Assembly: GCF_900102005.1 (NCBI RefSeq) | Contig: NZ_LT627736.1 | Coordinates: forward strand, 1-64,000 | Source: Microbacterium sp. LKL04 | Lineage (GTDB): Bacteria > Actinomycetota > Actinomycetes > Actinomycetales > Microbacteriaceae | Length of the DNA: 64,000 bases | Direction: 5' to 3' | Shown: one piece after another, positions 35,442 to 44,932 of the stretch | Layout: each line of letters starts with the position of its first letter | How positions within the stretch are numbered: position 1 is the first letter of the stretch | Program-made: the position numbers and the translations under genes | The notes under the pieces: model-generated | The model's database searches: none | The model's input: the letters and a program-made list of their open reading frames with translations, nothing else | What the model was told of the DNA's origin: nothing

Positions 35442-36157
35442 GCGCCGCCGTTCTGCAGCTGGTGGGGGTCACGCAGCAGTACGGCGAGGGCGAGACGAGC
35501 GTCTCAGCACTGTCGGGCGTCGATCTGACGGTCGACAAGGGTGAGCTCGTCGCGATCATGGGAGCGTCCGGTTCGGGCAAATCCACGCTCCTGTCGATCG
35601 CGGGCGGGTTGCAGAAGCCCACCAGCGGCGAAGTCGTCGTCGAGGGGACCTACCTCTCGACGGCGACACGTCGCGATCTCGCGCAGCTCCGGCGGCGCTC
35701 CCTGGGGTTCGTCTTCCAGGACTTCAATCTCATCCCGACCCTCACGGCCGTCGAGAACGTGACGCTGCCGCTCGAGCTCGACGGCTTCCGAGCCCGGGTG
35801 GCGCGCCGTGCGGGCCGGGATGCCCTCGCCTCGGTCGGCCTCGAGGACAAACTCGACGCCTACCCCGACGATCTGTCGGGCGGTCAGCAGCAGCGCGTCG
35901 CGATCGCCCGCGCCGTGGTCGGCGGGCGCCGGCTGATCCTCGCCGACGAGCCGACCGGCGCACTCGACTCGGTGACGGGGGAGGCGGTCATGAAGATGAT
36001 CCGGCACCGCGTCGACCAGGGGGCCGCCGGCATCCTCGTCACGCATGAGCCGCGCCACGCGGCGTGGGCGGACCGCATCGTGTTCCTCCGCGACGGCCGC
36101 ATCGTCGACGAGTCCGCCCGCCGCGGTGCCGACGCGCTCTTGTCGGACGCGCGATGA
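35438..36157 (+). CDS. ABC transporter ATPase (MacB/LolD-like)
   Basis: 239 residues. Walker [11 protein letters not shown]-loop [18 protein letters not shown], signature [15 protein letters not shown], Walker [14 protein letters not shown]-loop ILVTHEPR. The [15 protein letters not shown] stretch and overall size are typical of ATPases that partner FtsX-type permeases. Overlaps padR and the permease by four bases each. Confidence 0.95.
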   Translation: MSAAVLQLVGVTQQYGEGETSVSALSGVDLTVDKGELVAIMGASGSGKSTLLSIAGGLQKPTSGEVVVEGTYLSTATRRDLAQLRRRSLGFVFQDFNLIPTLTAVENVTLPLELDGFRARVARRAGRDALASVGLEDKLDAYPDDLSGGQQQRVAIARAVVGGRRLILADEPTGALDSVTGEAVMKMIRHRVDQGAAGILVTHEPRHAAWADRIVFLRDGRIVDESARRGADALLSDAR

Positions 36158-39012
36158 CCGCGGTGCAGGACCGGCCCCGAGCGGATGCCGGGGCGCGGCG
36201 TCGCGCCGAACGACCGAAGCCGTCGCGCACGGCGCGTCTGCGGGTGTCTGCGCGCATCGCGCGGCGTCAGGTGCGCCGCGCGTGGGTGTCGTCGCTGCTG
36301 ATCATGTCGCTCATCGCGTTGCCGATCGCCGGGATGGCGGGGGTCGCGGTGATGGTCTCCAGCACATTCGCCACGCCCGCGGAGCGGGTCACCGTGCAGC
36401 TGGGGAGGATGTCGGCGTGGGTGGAGCCTGTCTGGGCGGCCGACGCCGGCTTCTGGCAGGACCCGGAGGACCCTTACGAGTACGGCAACGAGTCGCAGTG
36501 GGGCGGGTCCGACGGATCGACGGAACCGGATCCGACTGCCGACCCGGCGCGTGTGCTCGATCCGGGCACGGAGATCGTGCCGCTGTCGTTCGGCGACGAG
36601 CGTATCGAGACGGTCGCCGGAAGCGCCGGTGCCCGCGCCATAGCGGGCGACGTGGCGGACGAGCGCTTCGCGGGCGCATATGCGCTGATCGACGGCCGGG
36701 CGCCGTCGAGCGACGGTGAGGTCTTGGTGTCCCCCGCCGTGCTCGAGCGCGCGGGGCTCACCATCGGCCGGACCTTGACACTCACCAATGGCGAGCAGTT
36801 CACCATCACGGGAACGTTCGACGACGCCACCGCCGCCAACGCCGACCCCGTGCTGGCGTTCTTCGACGCGGACAGGTACAGCCCGGTCCGATCGTTTCTG
36901 CCGGATATCGACATCGACACGGACCTGCTGAGCGCGCTGAACGCGGCCGGTTTCGGTGTCTATGCGCGAGAGTTCGTCGTGGATCCGCCTCCGTTCGATC
37001 AGCCGTTCGACGACTACTCCATTCCGACAACCGCCGAGCTCGATCAGCAGCGCGAGCTCGGCCTCGCGGCGGGTATCGGGGGTGGCGGACTCGCGGCGGG
37101 GTACATGGTCGTCATGCTCGCCGCTGCGGCCTTCGCCGTCAGTGCGCGCCGACAGCAGCGCGCCCTCGCGATCGCCGCCAGCGTCGGTGCCGAGCCCCGG
37201 GACCTGCGCCGCATCGTCCTCTTCCAGGGGGCCGTCCTCGGTCTCATCGCCGGTGGTGTCGGTCTCGCGGTGGGCGTGGCCGGCGCGGCGATCCTCATGC
37301 CGCTCCTGGCCAACGGATCCGCGACGGCGTTCTGGGGGTTCCACGTGCCCTGGCTGCTGCTCGTAGGGGTTCTGGTCTTCGCGGTCCTCGTCGGTTCGGC
37401 ATCGGCGTGGATGCCGGCGCGGACGGTAGGTAGGTCCGACACGATCTCCGCGCTGCGGGGGGCGCGTCGGCCGATGAAGGTGACGGCCGCGCGACCGCTG
37501 TGGGGATCCCTCTTGATCATCGTCGGCATCGCGGTCACCATCGTCTCGGGCATCGCTGCCGGCGCCGTCGCGATCAGCACCACGATTCCGTGGGATTCGC
37601 CGCTGCGGTGGCTTCCGATCGTGGGAATCGTGGGCGGCCCGATTCTGGCGCAGGTCGGCATCCTCGTGTCGGGACGGTGGCTCCTCTGGCTTGCCTCGCG
37701 CCTGCTCTCCCGCGTCGGGCTCGCTGCACGGCTGGCATCGCGGGATGCAGTCGCCAACGGCGCGCGGACCGTCCCGGCATTCGCGGCGATCGGTGCAACC
37801 GTGTTCGTCGGCGTCTTCGCCGTCGCGATGGGGATGATGAGTGCCGAGCAGTCGGCGCGGAACTACGGCTACAGCGCGCCGGTGGGAACGGTCGTCGCGG
37901 ACATCGGCCCCATGGACGACCCGCTTCTCAGCGCGCAGGTCGCCGAGAAGGCCGCGAAGGAGGCTGAGCGGCTGTTCGAGTCATCAGGAGCGCTCGAGCT
38001 GCGCGTCGTGAGCTCCCAGCCGGACGTGTTCTACGTCGAGACCTCCGCGGATCTGCCGGCCGATTTGGATCACGCGATGCTCGTCAAGCCGGCCAGGTCG
38101 TTGCTCTCGCCCGAGGAGGACGGCGGGCGGGGAGTCTCCTACTCCGGTGATCCCACCGACAACATCGCGGTGGTGGACGTGGACGGCCTCGAGACCGCCA
38201 TGGGCATCGCGCTGACTCCAGCGCAGCGCGAGGCGTACAACGATGGGGCCGTGATCGTCACCGATGACACGTACATCACTGGCGGCCGCGTCGAGGCGGC
38301 TGCATGGAGCGCCCGGGACTACTTCGAGCGCAGCGTCCCCAGCAACGTCTGGCACGACGAGGTCGGTATGGCCGACCCGCGATGGGAGCGCAGTGCGCCG
38401 GCGATCCCGGTCGCGGCGCCGCATCAGAGGATCATCAGCGCAGTCGCTCCTTCGACGGCTCGCGCCTGGGGCATGGGTGTGGTTCCGCGCCACGTCCTGG
38501 CGACATTCCCCGAGGGGTCGCAGATGAATTCGCAGGACCACCTCTCCGAACTCGCAGAGGCTCTCACGACCGACGACTACCAGATCTCCCTCTACCGCGA
38601 GACGGGCCCCGCCAGCCCCGCCGTCTGGCTCGTCCCCCTGCTCGCGGCCGTCGCCGTCCTCGTCCTCGGCGCGAGCGCCGTCGCCCTCGGGCTCGCTCGC
38701 TTCGAGCGGCGCCCTGACGACGCGACGCTCGCCGCGGTCGGCGGCACGCCTGGCCTCCGGCGCCGCATCGGTCTGTGGCAGGGCCTCGTGATCGCGGGGT
38801 TCGGTACCTTCGCGGGGGCGACCGCCGGCATCCTTCCGCCCATCGGGTTCTGGCTGCAGTCGCAGACCGGGTACGAGCCGCTCAGCCTGGCCGATATCCC
38901 GTGGTGGCTGCTCGGCGTACTCGCTGTCGCGCTGCCGCTGGGGATCGCGGCCGTCAACTGGCTGGTGCCGCCGCGGGAGCCCGAGCTCACGCGACGCAAC
39001 GTCATCGCCTGA
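36154..39012 (+). CDS. FtsX-like ABC permease
   Basis: Large membrane protein of 952 residues, partner of the preceding ATPase. After a basic N terminus there is one helix (WVSSLLIMSLIALPIAGMAGVAVMV), a long extracytoplasmic domain (~60-300), then two FtsX-type blocks of three to four helices each (about 305-450 and 800-945) separated by further helices and a second extracytoplasmic domain. The cytosolic motif SARRQQRALAIAASVGAEPRDLRRIVLFQGAVLG is the characteristic coupling region; a degenerate copy is ERRPDDATLAAVGGTPGLRRRIGLWQGLV. Probably exports a peptide or lipid-like drug, as PadR control suggests. Confidence 0.9.
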   Translation: MTAVQDRPRADAGARRRAERPKPSRTARLRVSARIARRQVRRAWVSSLLIMSLIALPIAGMAGVAVMVSSTFATPAERVTVQLGRMSAWVEPVWAADAGFWQDPEDPYEYGNESQWGGSDGSTEPDPTADPARVLDPGTEIVPLSFGDERIETVAGSAGARAIAGDVADERFAGAYALIDGRAPSSDGEVLVSPAVLERAGLTIGRTLTLTNGEQFTITGTFDDATAANADPVLAFFDADRYSPVRSFLPDIDIDTDLLSALNAAGFGVYAREFVVDPPPFDQPFDDYSIPTTAELDQQRELGLAAGIGGGGLAAGYMVVMLAAAAFAVSARRQQRALAIAASVGAEPRDLRRIVLFQGAVLGLIAGGVGLAVGVAGAAILMPLLANGSATAFWGFHVPWLLLVGVLVFAVLVGSASAWMPARTVGRSDTISALRGARRPMKVTAARPLWGSLLIIVGIAVTIVSGIAAGAVAISTTIPWDSPLRWLPIVGIVGGPILAQVGILVSGRWLLWLASRLLSRVGLAARLASRDAVANGARTVPAFAAIGATVFVGVFAVAMGMMSAEQSARNYGYSAPVGTVVADIGPMDDPLLSAQVAEKAAKEAERLFESSGALELRVVSSQPDVFYVETSADLPADLDHAMLVKPARSLLSPEEDGGRGVSYSGDPTDNIAVVDVDGLETAMGIALTPAQREAYNDGAVIVTDDTYITGGRVEAAAWSARDYFERSVPSNVWHDEVGMADPRWERSAPAIPVAAPHQRIISAVAPSTARAWGMGVVPRHVLATFPEGSQMNSQDHLSELAEALTTDDYQISLYRETGPASPAVWLVPLLAAVAVLVLGASAVALGLARFERRPDDATLAAVGGTPGLRRRIGLWQGLVIAGFGTFAGATAGILPPIGFWLQSQTGYEPLSLADIPWWLLGVLAVALPLGIAAVNWLVPPREPELTRRNVIA

Positions 39013-39027
39013 GCCCGGGAGCCCGGC

Positions 39028-40389
39028 TCAGCGCATCGTGTCCAAAATGCCGACGAGGTCCTCGAACGTCGTGCGGGGGTTCAGGATCGCGAAGCGGGCG
39101 TTGGTGCGGCCCGCGTGGCTCGACGGCGTGACGAAGGCGTGCTGGTCGTCGAGCAGGCGATTCGACCAAACGGTGTAGTCGTCCTTCGTCCACCCGCGCC
39201 GTTCGAACACGACGACGCTCAGCTGCGGGCGGCGCACGAGCTCGAACTCGTCGCGCGACTCGATCTCGGCGGCGATGCGTTCGGCGAGCGTGATGGACGA
39301 CGTGATCGCCTCGCGGTAGACCTCGGCGCCGTAGGTCGCGAGCGAGAACCACAGCGGCAGGCCACGGGCCCGGCGCGTGAGGTGCGCGGCGAAGTCCGAC
39401 GGGCTCCAGTCGCTCGTCTCGGTGAGGGTGTCGAGGTACTCGGCGTGCTGCGTGTGCGCGCGGCGGCCGAGCTCGGGATCGCGGTAGAGCAGTGCGCACG
39501 CGTCGAACGGTGCGAACAGCCACTTGTGCGGGTCCACGATGAGCGAGTCGGCGTGCTCCAACCCGGAGAAGTAGTGCCGCGCCTCGGTCGAGAGGGCGGC
39601 CGCGAGCCCGTAGGCGCCGTCGACGTGCAGCCACACGCCGAACTCCCGGGTCGCATCGGCGACCGACGCGATGTCGTCGACGATCCCGAAGTTCGTCGAC
39701 CCGGCGGTCGCGACCACGGCGAACACGCTGTCGCCGTGCTCCTCGAGCGCGGCGCGCACCGCATCTCCGCGCAGCACACCCCCGGCATCCGGGGCGACCG
39801 GGACGACCTCGACGTCCATGACACGCGCCGCCGACGCGATCGACGAGTGGGCCTCCGCCGAGCAGACGACGCGCCAGCGGTCGGGACGGATGCCGCGCTC
39901 CCGGGCGGTCTCCCGCGCGGCGACGAGCGCCGACAGGTTGCCGAGCGTCCCGCCCTGCACGAACACGCCACCGGCGGTCGCGGGCAGGCCGAACTCGTTC
40001 GCCAGCCAGCGGAGCACCTCGTTCTCGGCGTGTACGGCGCCCGCGCCTTCGAGCCAGGACCCGCCGTAGAGTGCGCTTGCCGAGACGACGAGGTCGAACG
40101 CCGCGGCCGCTTTCGACGGCGCACTGGGGATGAACGAGAGGTACCGCGGGTCGTCGGTCGTGATGCAGGCCGGCGCCAGTACGTGCTCGAAGACGCCCAA
40201 CGCCTTGCGCGCGCCGATGCCCTGCTCGCTGATCGTCACGCCGGCGAGGCGGGCGAGCTCGGCCGGGGGCAGCGGCTTGTCGAGCGGGTTGTCGTCGGTG
40301 AGCAGCCGCTGCCGCGAGTAGTCGAGGACGAGGTCGACGATCTGACGGGTCTCGTCGGTCACGTCGTGCATGCGTGCGGGCTGGGTCAT
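39028..40389 (-). CDS. Group II PLP-dependent amino acid decarboxylase
   Basis: 453 residues. Signature: ACITTDDPRYLSFIPSAPSKAAAAFDLVVS, GVFVQGGTLGNLSALVAAR, WLHVDGAYGLAAALS and the PLP lysine motif DPHKWLFAPFDACALLYRD. Related enzymes act on aromatic amino acids, diaminobutyrate or glutamate. Last gene of the operon aguA-like, amidase, decarboxylase, and overlaps the amidase by four bases. In this context a role in amine or polyamine turnover is plausible; substrate unproven. In-frame ATGs at 40389 and 40371 are both possible starts. Confidence 0.9.
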   Translation of the reverse strand: MTQPARMHDVTDETRQIVDLVLDYSRQRLLTDDNPLDKPLPPAELARLAGVTISEQGIGARKALGVFEHVLAPACITTDDPRYLSFIPSAPSKAAAAFDLVVSASALYGGSWLEGAGAVHAENEVLRWLANEFGLPATAGGVFVQGGTLGNLSALVAARETARERGIRPDRWRVVCSAEAHSSIASAARVMDVEVVPVAPDAGGVLRGDAVRAALEEHGDSVFAVVATAGSTNFGIVDDIASVADATREFGVWLHVDGAYGLAAALSTEARHYFSGLEHADSLIVDPHKWLFAPFDACALLYRDPELGRRAHTQHAEYLDTLTETSDWSPSDFAAHLTRRARGLPLWFSLATYGAEVYREAITSSITLAERIAAEIESRDEFELVRRPQLSVVVFERRGWTKDDYTVWSNRLLDDQHAFVTPSSHAGRTNARFAILNPRTTFEDLVGILDTMR

Positions 40390-42098
40390 CGGGTCTCCGA
40401 GGTGGTGCGGGGGAGCGCGGGTGTGCGCGGTGGCGGCGTCCGGCGGGTACCCAGACGTTCGAAGGCTACGCCGAGGCGCAGCAGGGCGGAATCGTCGTAG
40501 GCGCGACCGGCGATGGTGAGGCCCACCGGCATCCGGGTGTCGGTCATCGTCCCCATCGGGACGGTGACGGTGGGGATGCCGAGGTGCCGGATCGCGAGGT
40601 TGCCGTTCGCGATCCACACCCCGTTGCGCCAGCCGAGGTCGGCCGAGGCCGGGTTCACGTCCATGTCGGCGGCGCCCACGTCGGCGACGGCGGGGAGCAC
40701 GACGGCGTCCAGGCCGGCGGCATCCATCCACTCCTCGAGATCGGTGCGGCGGATGCGTTCGAGGGCGCGCAGGCCCGCCTCGAGCTCGGGCATGTCGTCG
40801 AGCGTCGCGCCCGGGTGCGCGCGCACCCACTCGGGGTACTCGGCGATGTCGTCGTCGAACCCGGTGTAGCGGTCGGGCAGGGCGCCGGGCGGGTGCGGGA
40901 AGATCGTCGCGCCGTCGACATCCGCAAGGGTGCTGAGCGCCGGATCGCCGTTCGCCTCGAGGAAGTCCTCCCACGCCCATGCCGACAGGTCCACGATCTC
41001 GCGGTGCAGGTATCCCTGGGGCAGACGGTCGGCGATCGTCGATGCGCCGGCCCGGTCGCCCTCGTAGTCGCTCACGACGGGGAAGTCGACCTCGACGACG
41101 GTCGCTCCCGCGGCCTCGAGGTCTGCGCGCGCGGAGCGCCACAGCTCGAGGACCGACTCCCGGGTCTCGATGCGCCGGCCGGTCGGGCCGCCGATGCCGG
41201 TGCCGGTCCCGGCATCCGGATCGGCGTTCACGTACATCCGCGGGATGCCGAGACGCACCCCGTCGAGCGAGGCGCCCTGCGCGAGCGCCGGGTACGACTC
41301 GGGCCGCACGATCGACGCAGCGGGAAGCTGGACCCAGGGCTGGACGCGCCAGAAGTCGCCGCGCGTCTCGGGGTCGTCGGCGACGACGACGTCGAGCACC
41401 TCGAGCAGGTCGGCCATCGTGCGGGTGTGCGGCACGACGACGTCCATCGTCGGGACGAGCTGCCAGTTGCCGCGCGCGGAGATGACGCCGCGCGAGGGCG
41501 TGTAGGCGCAGAGCGCGTTGTTCGAGGCGGGACCGCGTCCCGACGACCAGGTCTCCTCGCCCAGGCCGAACGCGGCGAAGCTCGCGGCGGTGGCCGTGCC
41601 CGACCCGTTCGACGAGCCGCTGGCGAACGGCGCGGTGAGCCAGTCCGCGTTGTAGGGGCTCTCGGCGCGGCCGTAGACGCCGCGCTGCATCCCGCCGTTG
41701 GCCATCGGCGGCATGTTGGTGAGGCCGAGGCAGATCGCCCCGCCGGCGCGCAGTCGCTCGATCGTGAACGCGTCGCGCTGGGCGACGAGCTCGGCGAAGG
41801 CGGGGGAGCCGGCCGCGGCGGTCAGCCCTCGCACGAGGTAGCTGTCCTTCGCCGTGTACGGGATGCCGTCGAGCGGTCCGAGGGTCTCGCCACGGGCGCG
41901 ACGGGAATCGGATGCCGCGGCCTCGGCGCGCGCGTCGGGGTTCCTCACCACGACGGCGTTCAGTGCGGTCTCGGTGCCCGGCCCGTCGTACGCGTCGATG
42001 CGCGCGAGGTACGCGTCGACGAGCTCGGCCGCGGTCGCGTCGCCCGCGTCGAGCGCCGCGCGAAGGTCGGCGATGGACGCCTCGACGACGTCGATCAT
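40386..42098 (-). CDS. Amidase-signature family amidase
   Basis: Ser-Ser-Lys hydrolase of 570 residues. Catalytic lysine in GIPYTAKDSYLVRG; the signature region FASGSSNGSGTATAASFAAFGLGEETWSSGRGPASNN supplies the serines. IPTVTVPMGTMTDTRMPVGLTIAGRAYDD is the usual C-terminal end. Overlaps agmatine deiminase and decarboxylase genes by four bases. It might hydrolyse N-carbamoylputrescine in place of the usual nitrilase-type AguB, but that is inference from the neighbour only. Confidence 0.92.
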   Translation of the reverse strand: MIDVVEASIADLRAALDAGDATAAELVDAYLARIDAYDGPGTETALNAVVVRNPDARAEAAASDSRRARGETLGPLDGIPYTAKDSYLVRGLTAAAGSPAFAELVAQRDAFTIERLRAGGAICLGLTNMPPMANGGMQRGVYGRAESPYNADWLTAPFASGSSNGSGTATAASFAAFGLGEETWSSGRGPASNNALCAYTPSRGVISARGNWQLVPTMDVVVPHTRTMADLLEVLDVVVADDPETRGDFWRVQPWVQLPAASIVRPESYPALAQGASLDGVRLGIPRMYVNADPDAGTGTGIGGPTGRRIETRESVLELWRSARADLEAAGATVVEVDFPVVSDYEGDRAGASTIADRLPQGYLHREIVDLSAWAWEDFLEANGDPALSTLADVDGATIFPHPPGALPDRYTGFDDDIAEYPEWVRAHPGATLDDMPELEAGLRALERIRRTDLEEWMDAAGLDAVVLPAVADVGAADMDVNPASADLGWRNGVWIANGNLAIRHLGIPTVTVPMGTMTDTRMPVGLTIAGRAYDDSALLRLGVAFERLGTRRTPPPRTPALPRTTSETR

Positions 42099-43129
42099 CG
42101 AGTCACCGCCGGCTGCTGCTGCGTGATGCAGTGGATGCCGCCGCCTCGGGCAAACAGCGGACGGGCGTCGACCGTGACGACCTCGCGCCCCGGGTAGGCG
42201 TCCGCGAGGATCGCGCGGGCGTGCGCGTCGGCCTTCTCCTCGCCGAAGCCGCAGGCGATGACGCCGCCGTTCACGACGAGGTGGTTGACGTAGCTCCAGT
42301 CCACGGGGCCGTGTGCGTCGGTGAGGGTCTCGGGTGCGGGGAGCGACACGATCTCGAAGCGGCGGCCGGCGGCATCCGTCTGCTCCTCGAGCTCCGTGCG
42401 CAGCTGCGCGCTGACGGGGTGGTCGGGATGGGACGCGTCGCGCTGGTCGTGGAGCAGGATGCGGCCCGGCGAGGGGATCGTCGCGACGATGTCGACGTGA
42501 CCGTTGGTGCCGAGGTCGTCGTAGTCGCGGGTGAGCCCCTGGCTCAACCAGACGGCGCGGGTCGCGCCGAGCGTCCGGGCCATCTCCGCCTCGATGCGTG
42601 CCCGGTCGGCGAAGGGGTTGCGTCGCAGGTCGAGCTGCACCGTCTGCGTCAGGAGGACGGTGCCCTCGCCGTCGACGTGGATGCCGCCGCCCTCGTTGAC
42701 GATGTCGGAGGGGATCAGCTCGGCGCCGACTTCGCCGGCGATCAGCCGGGCGTGGGCGGCCGACTTCTGCCACTCCGCCCAGTCGGGCGCTCCCCAGCCG
42801 TTGAAGATCCAATCGACGGCGCCGAGGACGCCTGGCCGCTCGTCGTCGACGACGAAGGTGGGGCCGTGGTCCCGCATCCAGAACTCGTCGACGGGGGCCT
42901 CGACGATGGTCACGTCGCCCGGGAGCATGCGCCGCGCGCGGGTGAGTTCGGTCGGGTCGACGACCATCGTCACCGGCTCGAAGCGCGCTACCGCGGCGGC
43001 GACGGCCGTCCAGGTGGCGTAGCCCTCGTCGCGGGCGGCATCGGTGTCGCCAAGGGTGAAGCCCTCACGGGGGAAGGCCATCCAGGTGCGCTCGTGAGAG
43101 GCGGTCTCGCTCGGCATCCGCCAGGCCAT
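42095..43129 (-). CDS. Agmatine deiminase family protein
   Basis: Guanidino-group-modifying enzyme of 344 residues, converting agmatine to N-carbamoylputrescine in characterised members. Family landmarks: TWMAFPREG, VDEFWMRDHGPTFVVDD, WIFNGWG, NEGGGIHVDGEGTVLLT, NGHVDIVATI, and catalytic Cys334 in GGGIHCITQQQP. First gene of a three-gene minus-strand operon and divergent from a TetR gene, with a palindromic operator 30 bases upstream of the start. Confidence 0.93.
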   Translation of the reverse strand: MAWRMPSETASHERTWMAFPREGFTLGDTDAARDEGYATWTAVAAAVARFEPVTMVVDPTELTRARRMLPGDVTIVEAPVDEFWMRDHGPTFVVDDERPGVLGAVDWIFNGWGAPDWAEWQKSAAHARLIAGEVGAELIPSDIVNEGGGIHVDGEGTVLLTQTVQLDLRRNPFADRARIEAEMARTLGATRAVWLSQGLTRDYDDLGTNGHVDIVATIPSPGRILLHDQRDASHPDHPVSAQLRTELEEQTDAAGRRFEIVSLPAPETLTDAHGPVDWSYVNHLVVNGGVIACGFGEEKADAHARAILADAYPGREVVTVDARPLFARGGGIHCITQQQPAVTR

Positions 43130-43158
43130 GGCGTCTCCCTCGGGTGTCGGGTAGCTTA

Positions 43159-43174
43159 TTGATCGTTTGATCAA
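43159..43174. promoter_or_regulatory. TetR operator candidate
   Basis: TTGATC-GTTT-GATCAA is a perfect inverted repeat between the divergent agmatine deiminase and TetR genes. Likely bound by the TetR protein at 43197. Confidence 0.65.
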
Positions 43175-43196
43175 CAAGGGGGAGGCTACCGAGGAG

Positions 43197-43820
43197 ATGA
43201 CCGAGACGTCAACCGTCCGCCGGGCGCGGAAGACCCCCGCCGAGAGACGGGAGGAGATCGCGCTCGCCGCCCGCGAGATCGCGCTCACCGACGGTCTCGA
43301 CGCCGTCACGCTGCGCGCCGTCGCCGCCCGCGTCGGTGTGGCGCCCGGGCTCGTCGCGCATCACGCCGACGGCATGGACGCGCTCGTAGCCGAGGCCTTC
43401 GGTGCCGTCGTCGCCGAGGAGCTGCGCGCGGTGCGGGCCGCGATGCGGGTGACGGATGCCGCGACGACGCGCCTCGGCATCCTGCTCGACACCGTCTTCG
43501 GTGAAGAGCCGAACGAGGTCACGCTCGTCTGGGTGCAGGGGTGGGCGCTGGGCACCCGCAATGAGGAGCTCGCCGTGCGGGTGCGCGCCGAGATGGATGC
43601 GTGGCAGCGCGCGCTCGCCGCCGAGATCGACCGCGGCCGCGCGCGTGGCGAGTTCGGCGCCGTCGACGCCGACGCGATCGCCTGGCACCTGCTCGCGATC
43701 ATCGATGGCCTCGGCGCGCAGGGTCTCGTCCGCTGGCGCGCCGACCCGTCCCGGACCGACCTGACCCGCCGCGCGCTCGCCGCCCTGCTCGGCGTCACGC
43801 CCGACGCGCTGCGCCCCTGA
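43197..43820 (+). CDS. TetR family transcriptional regulator
   Basis: 207 residues. HTH: TPAERREEIALAAREIALTDGLDAVTLRAVAARVGVAPGLVAHHADGMDALVAEAF, similar to BetI-like regulators. ATG at 43197 follows GGGGGAGG at 12 bases; a TTG at 43167 in frame would lie inside the palindrome and is unlikely. Divergent from the agmatine deiminase-amidase-decarboxylase operon, which it probably represses until an amine or related ligand appears. Confidence 0.9.
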   Translation: MTETSTVRRARKTPAERREEIALAAREIALTDGLDAVTLRAVAARVGVAPGLVAHHADGMDALVAEAFGAVVAEELRAVRAAMRVTDAATTRLGILLDTVFGEEPNEVTLVWVQGWALGTRNEELAVRVRAEMDAWQRALAAEIDRGRARGEFGAVDADAIAWHLLAIIDGLGAQGLVRWRADPSRTDLTRRALAALLGVTPDALRP

Positions 43821-44115
43821 CCCGACGCCGAGCCGTCGCACCTGGTCGTCCCACCGCCGCAGACGCGACCATCTGAGACGCCCCGAGCCGACGGGAACGG
43901 CGGCCATTCGAGAGAGATGGATGCCGTTTGCGTCGGGTCGAGGGGCACCTCATAAGAAACGTTCAGGATGCCGATCGTCGCCCGGAAACACGCGGGAGAC
44001 ACGAGCTGATCACCTTCCGGTCGGCGGCTCCGGCGGCATCCGGTCCAATCCGATCTCGGGGGGTGTCCGGAAAACCCATCGTGCGAAAGCCGCACTGAAG
44101 GAAGGAAAACACCCC

Positions 44116-44661
44116 ATGCGTACCAACCTGAAGCGGACCATCGTCCTCGGCTCGACCGGCCTCGCGGCCGTCGCCCTCACCGCGGGATTCGCCCTTCCGG
44201 CGAACGCCGCGCAGAGCGAGGACACCACCACGACCACCACGGCGGCAGAGGGCTTCACCGACTTCCTCAACGCCAACAACGACCTCGCGGCGTCGGTCTC
44301 GTCGCTCCTCGACAGCCAGCTGCTGGGCGACGTCTCCACCGGTGACCTCTCCGTCGGCGACATCGGCTCCGGCAACGACGCTCCTATCGGTTCGGGCAAC
44401 AGCGTCGACGCCCCCATCGGCTCGGGCAACGACACCTCGGTCGACGCCCCCGTCGGCTCGGGCAACGAGGTCGGCAACGGCAACGACGTCGGCTCGGGCA
44501 ACGACACGAACGTCTCGCCGGACACGGACGTCGCGCCCCAGACCGACGTCTCGTCGAAGACCGGCGACCTGGTCAAGGACATCACGAGCGACGTCGACAA
44601 CACGGTCGGCGACGTCTCCTCGAGCGTGAACGACCTCGTCGACGGCGTTCTGGGCAACTGA
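44116..44661 (+). CDS. Secreted repeat protein, GSGN-type, unknown function
   Basis: 181 residues. Sec signal peptide: basic start RTNLKRTIVLGSTGLAAVAL ending ALPANA-AQ. The mature part is acidic: a Thr run, a helical patch FTDFLNANNDLAASVSSLLDSQLLGDV, then irregular repeats of DAP(I/V)GSGN and (G/D)SGND-type units at about residues 85-140, and a hydrophobic-heptad tail VKDITSDVDNTVGDVSSSVNDLVDGVL. The repeats recall calcium-binding RTX turns but do not match GGxGxDxUx. AGGAAGGAAAAC precedes the ATG. Followed by a terminator. Possibly a cell-surface or matrix protein. Confidence 0.8.
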   Translation: MRTNLKRTIVLGSTGLAAVALTAGFALPANAAQSEDTTTTTTAAEGFTDFLNANNDLAASVSSLLDSQLLGDVSTGDLSVGDIGSGNDAPIGSGNSVDAPIGSGNDTSVDAPVGSGNEVGNGNDVGSGNDTNVSPDTDVAPQTDVSSKTGDLVKDITSDVDNTVGDVSSSVNDLVDGVLGN

Positions 44662-44695
44662 TCGCCCGCATGCGGTAGTGCCGCACCCCTGACAC

Positions 44696-44726
44696 ATGCC
44701 GGGGCCCCTCATCGGGGTCCCGGCAT
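44696..44726 (+). terminator. Terminator after the secreted repeat protein
   Basis: Stem ATGCCGGGGCCCC / GGGGTCCCGGCAT with TCATC loop and one G-U pair. Confidence 0.75.
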
Positions 44727-44743
44727 CGTCGTGTTCGGCGCCG

Positions 44744-44802
44744 TCGAGAGGTCGCGGATGGTCACCCCACCTGGCGCAGAGCGACCATCCGCGACCCCTC
44801 GA
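44744..44802. repeat. 20-bp inverted repeat
   Basis: 44744-44763 (TCGAGAGGTCGCGGATGGTC) mirrors 44783-44802 with a single mismatch; spacer 19 bases. Non-coding. Looks like the arms of a small palindromic intergenic element. Confidence 0.7.
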
Positions 44803-44846
44803 GGTGGGGGGTGGGAGGCCGCATCCGCTGTCTTGCGCGCCCCCTG

Positions 44847-44932
44847 TCGCCGAATCACCACTCAGGAGCCGAGTCACCATCGAGGTGCGCACCAGCGGGT
44901 GGTGATTCGGCACGTGTGTGGTGATTCGGCGA
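44847..44932. repeat. REP-like element: 15-bp inverted repeat with an extra copy
   Basis: TCGCCGAATCACCAC (44847-44861) mirrors GTGGTGATTCGGCGA (44918-44932) perfectly, and a third copy GTGGTGATTCGGC lies at 44899-44911 in direct orientation to the latter. Resembles a dispersed palindromic repeat; copies elsewhere in the genome are predicted but cannot be seen in this window. Confidence 0.65.
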
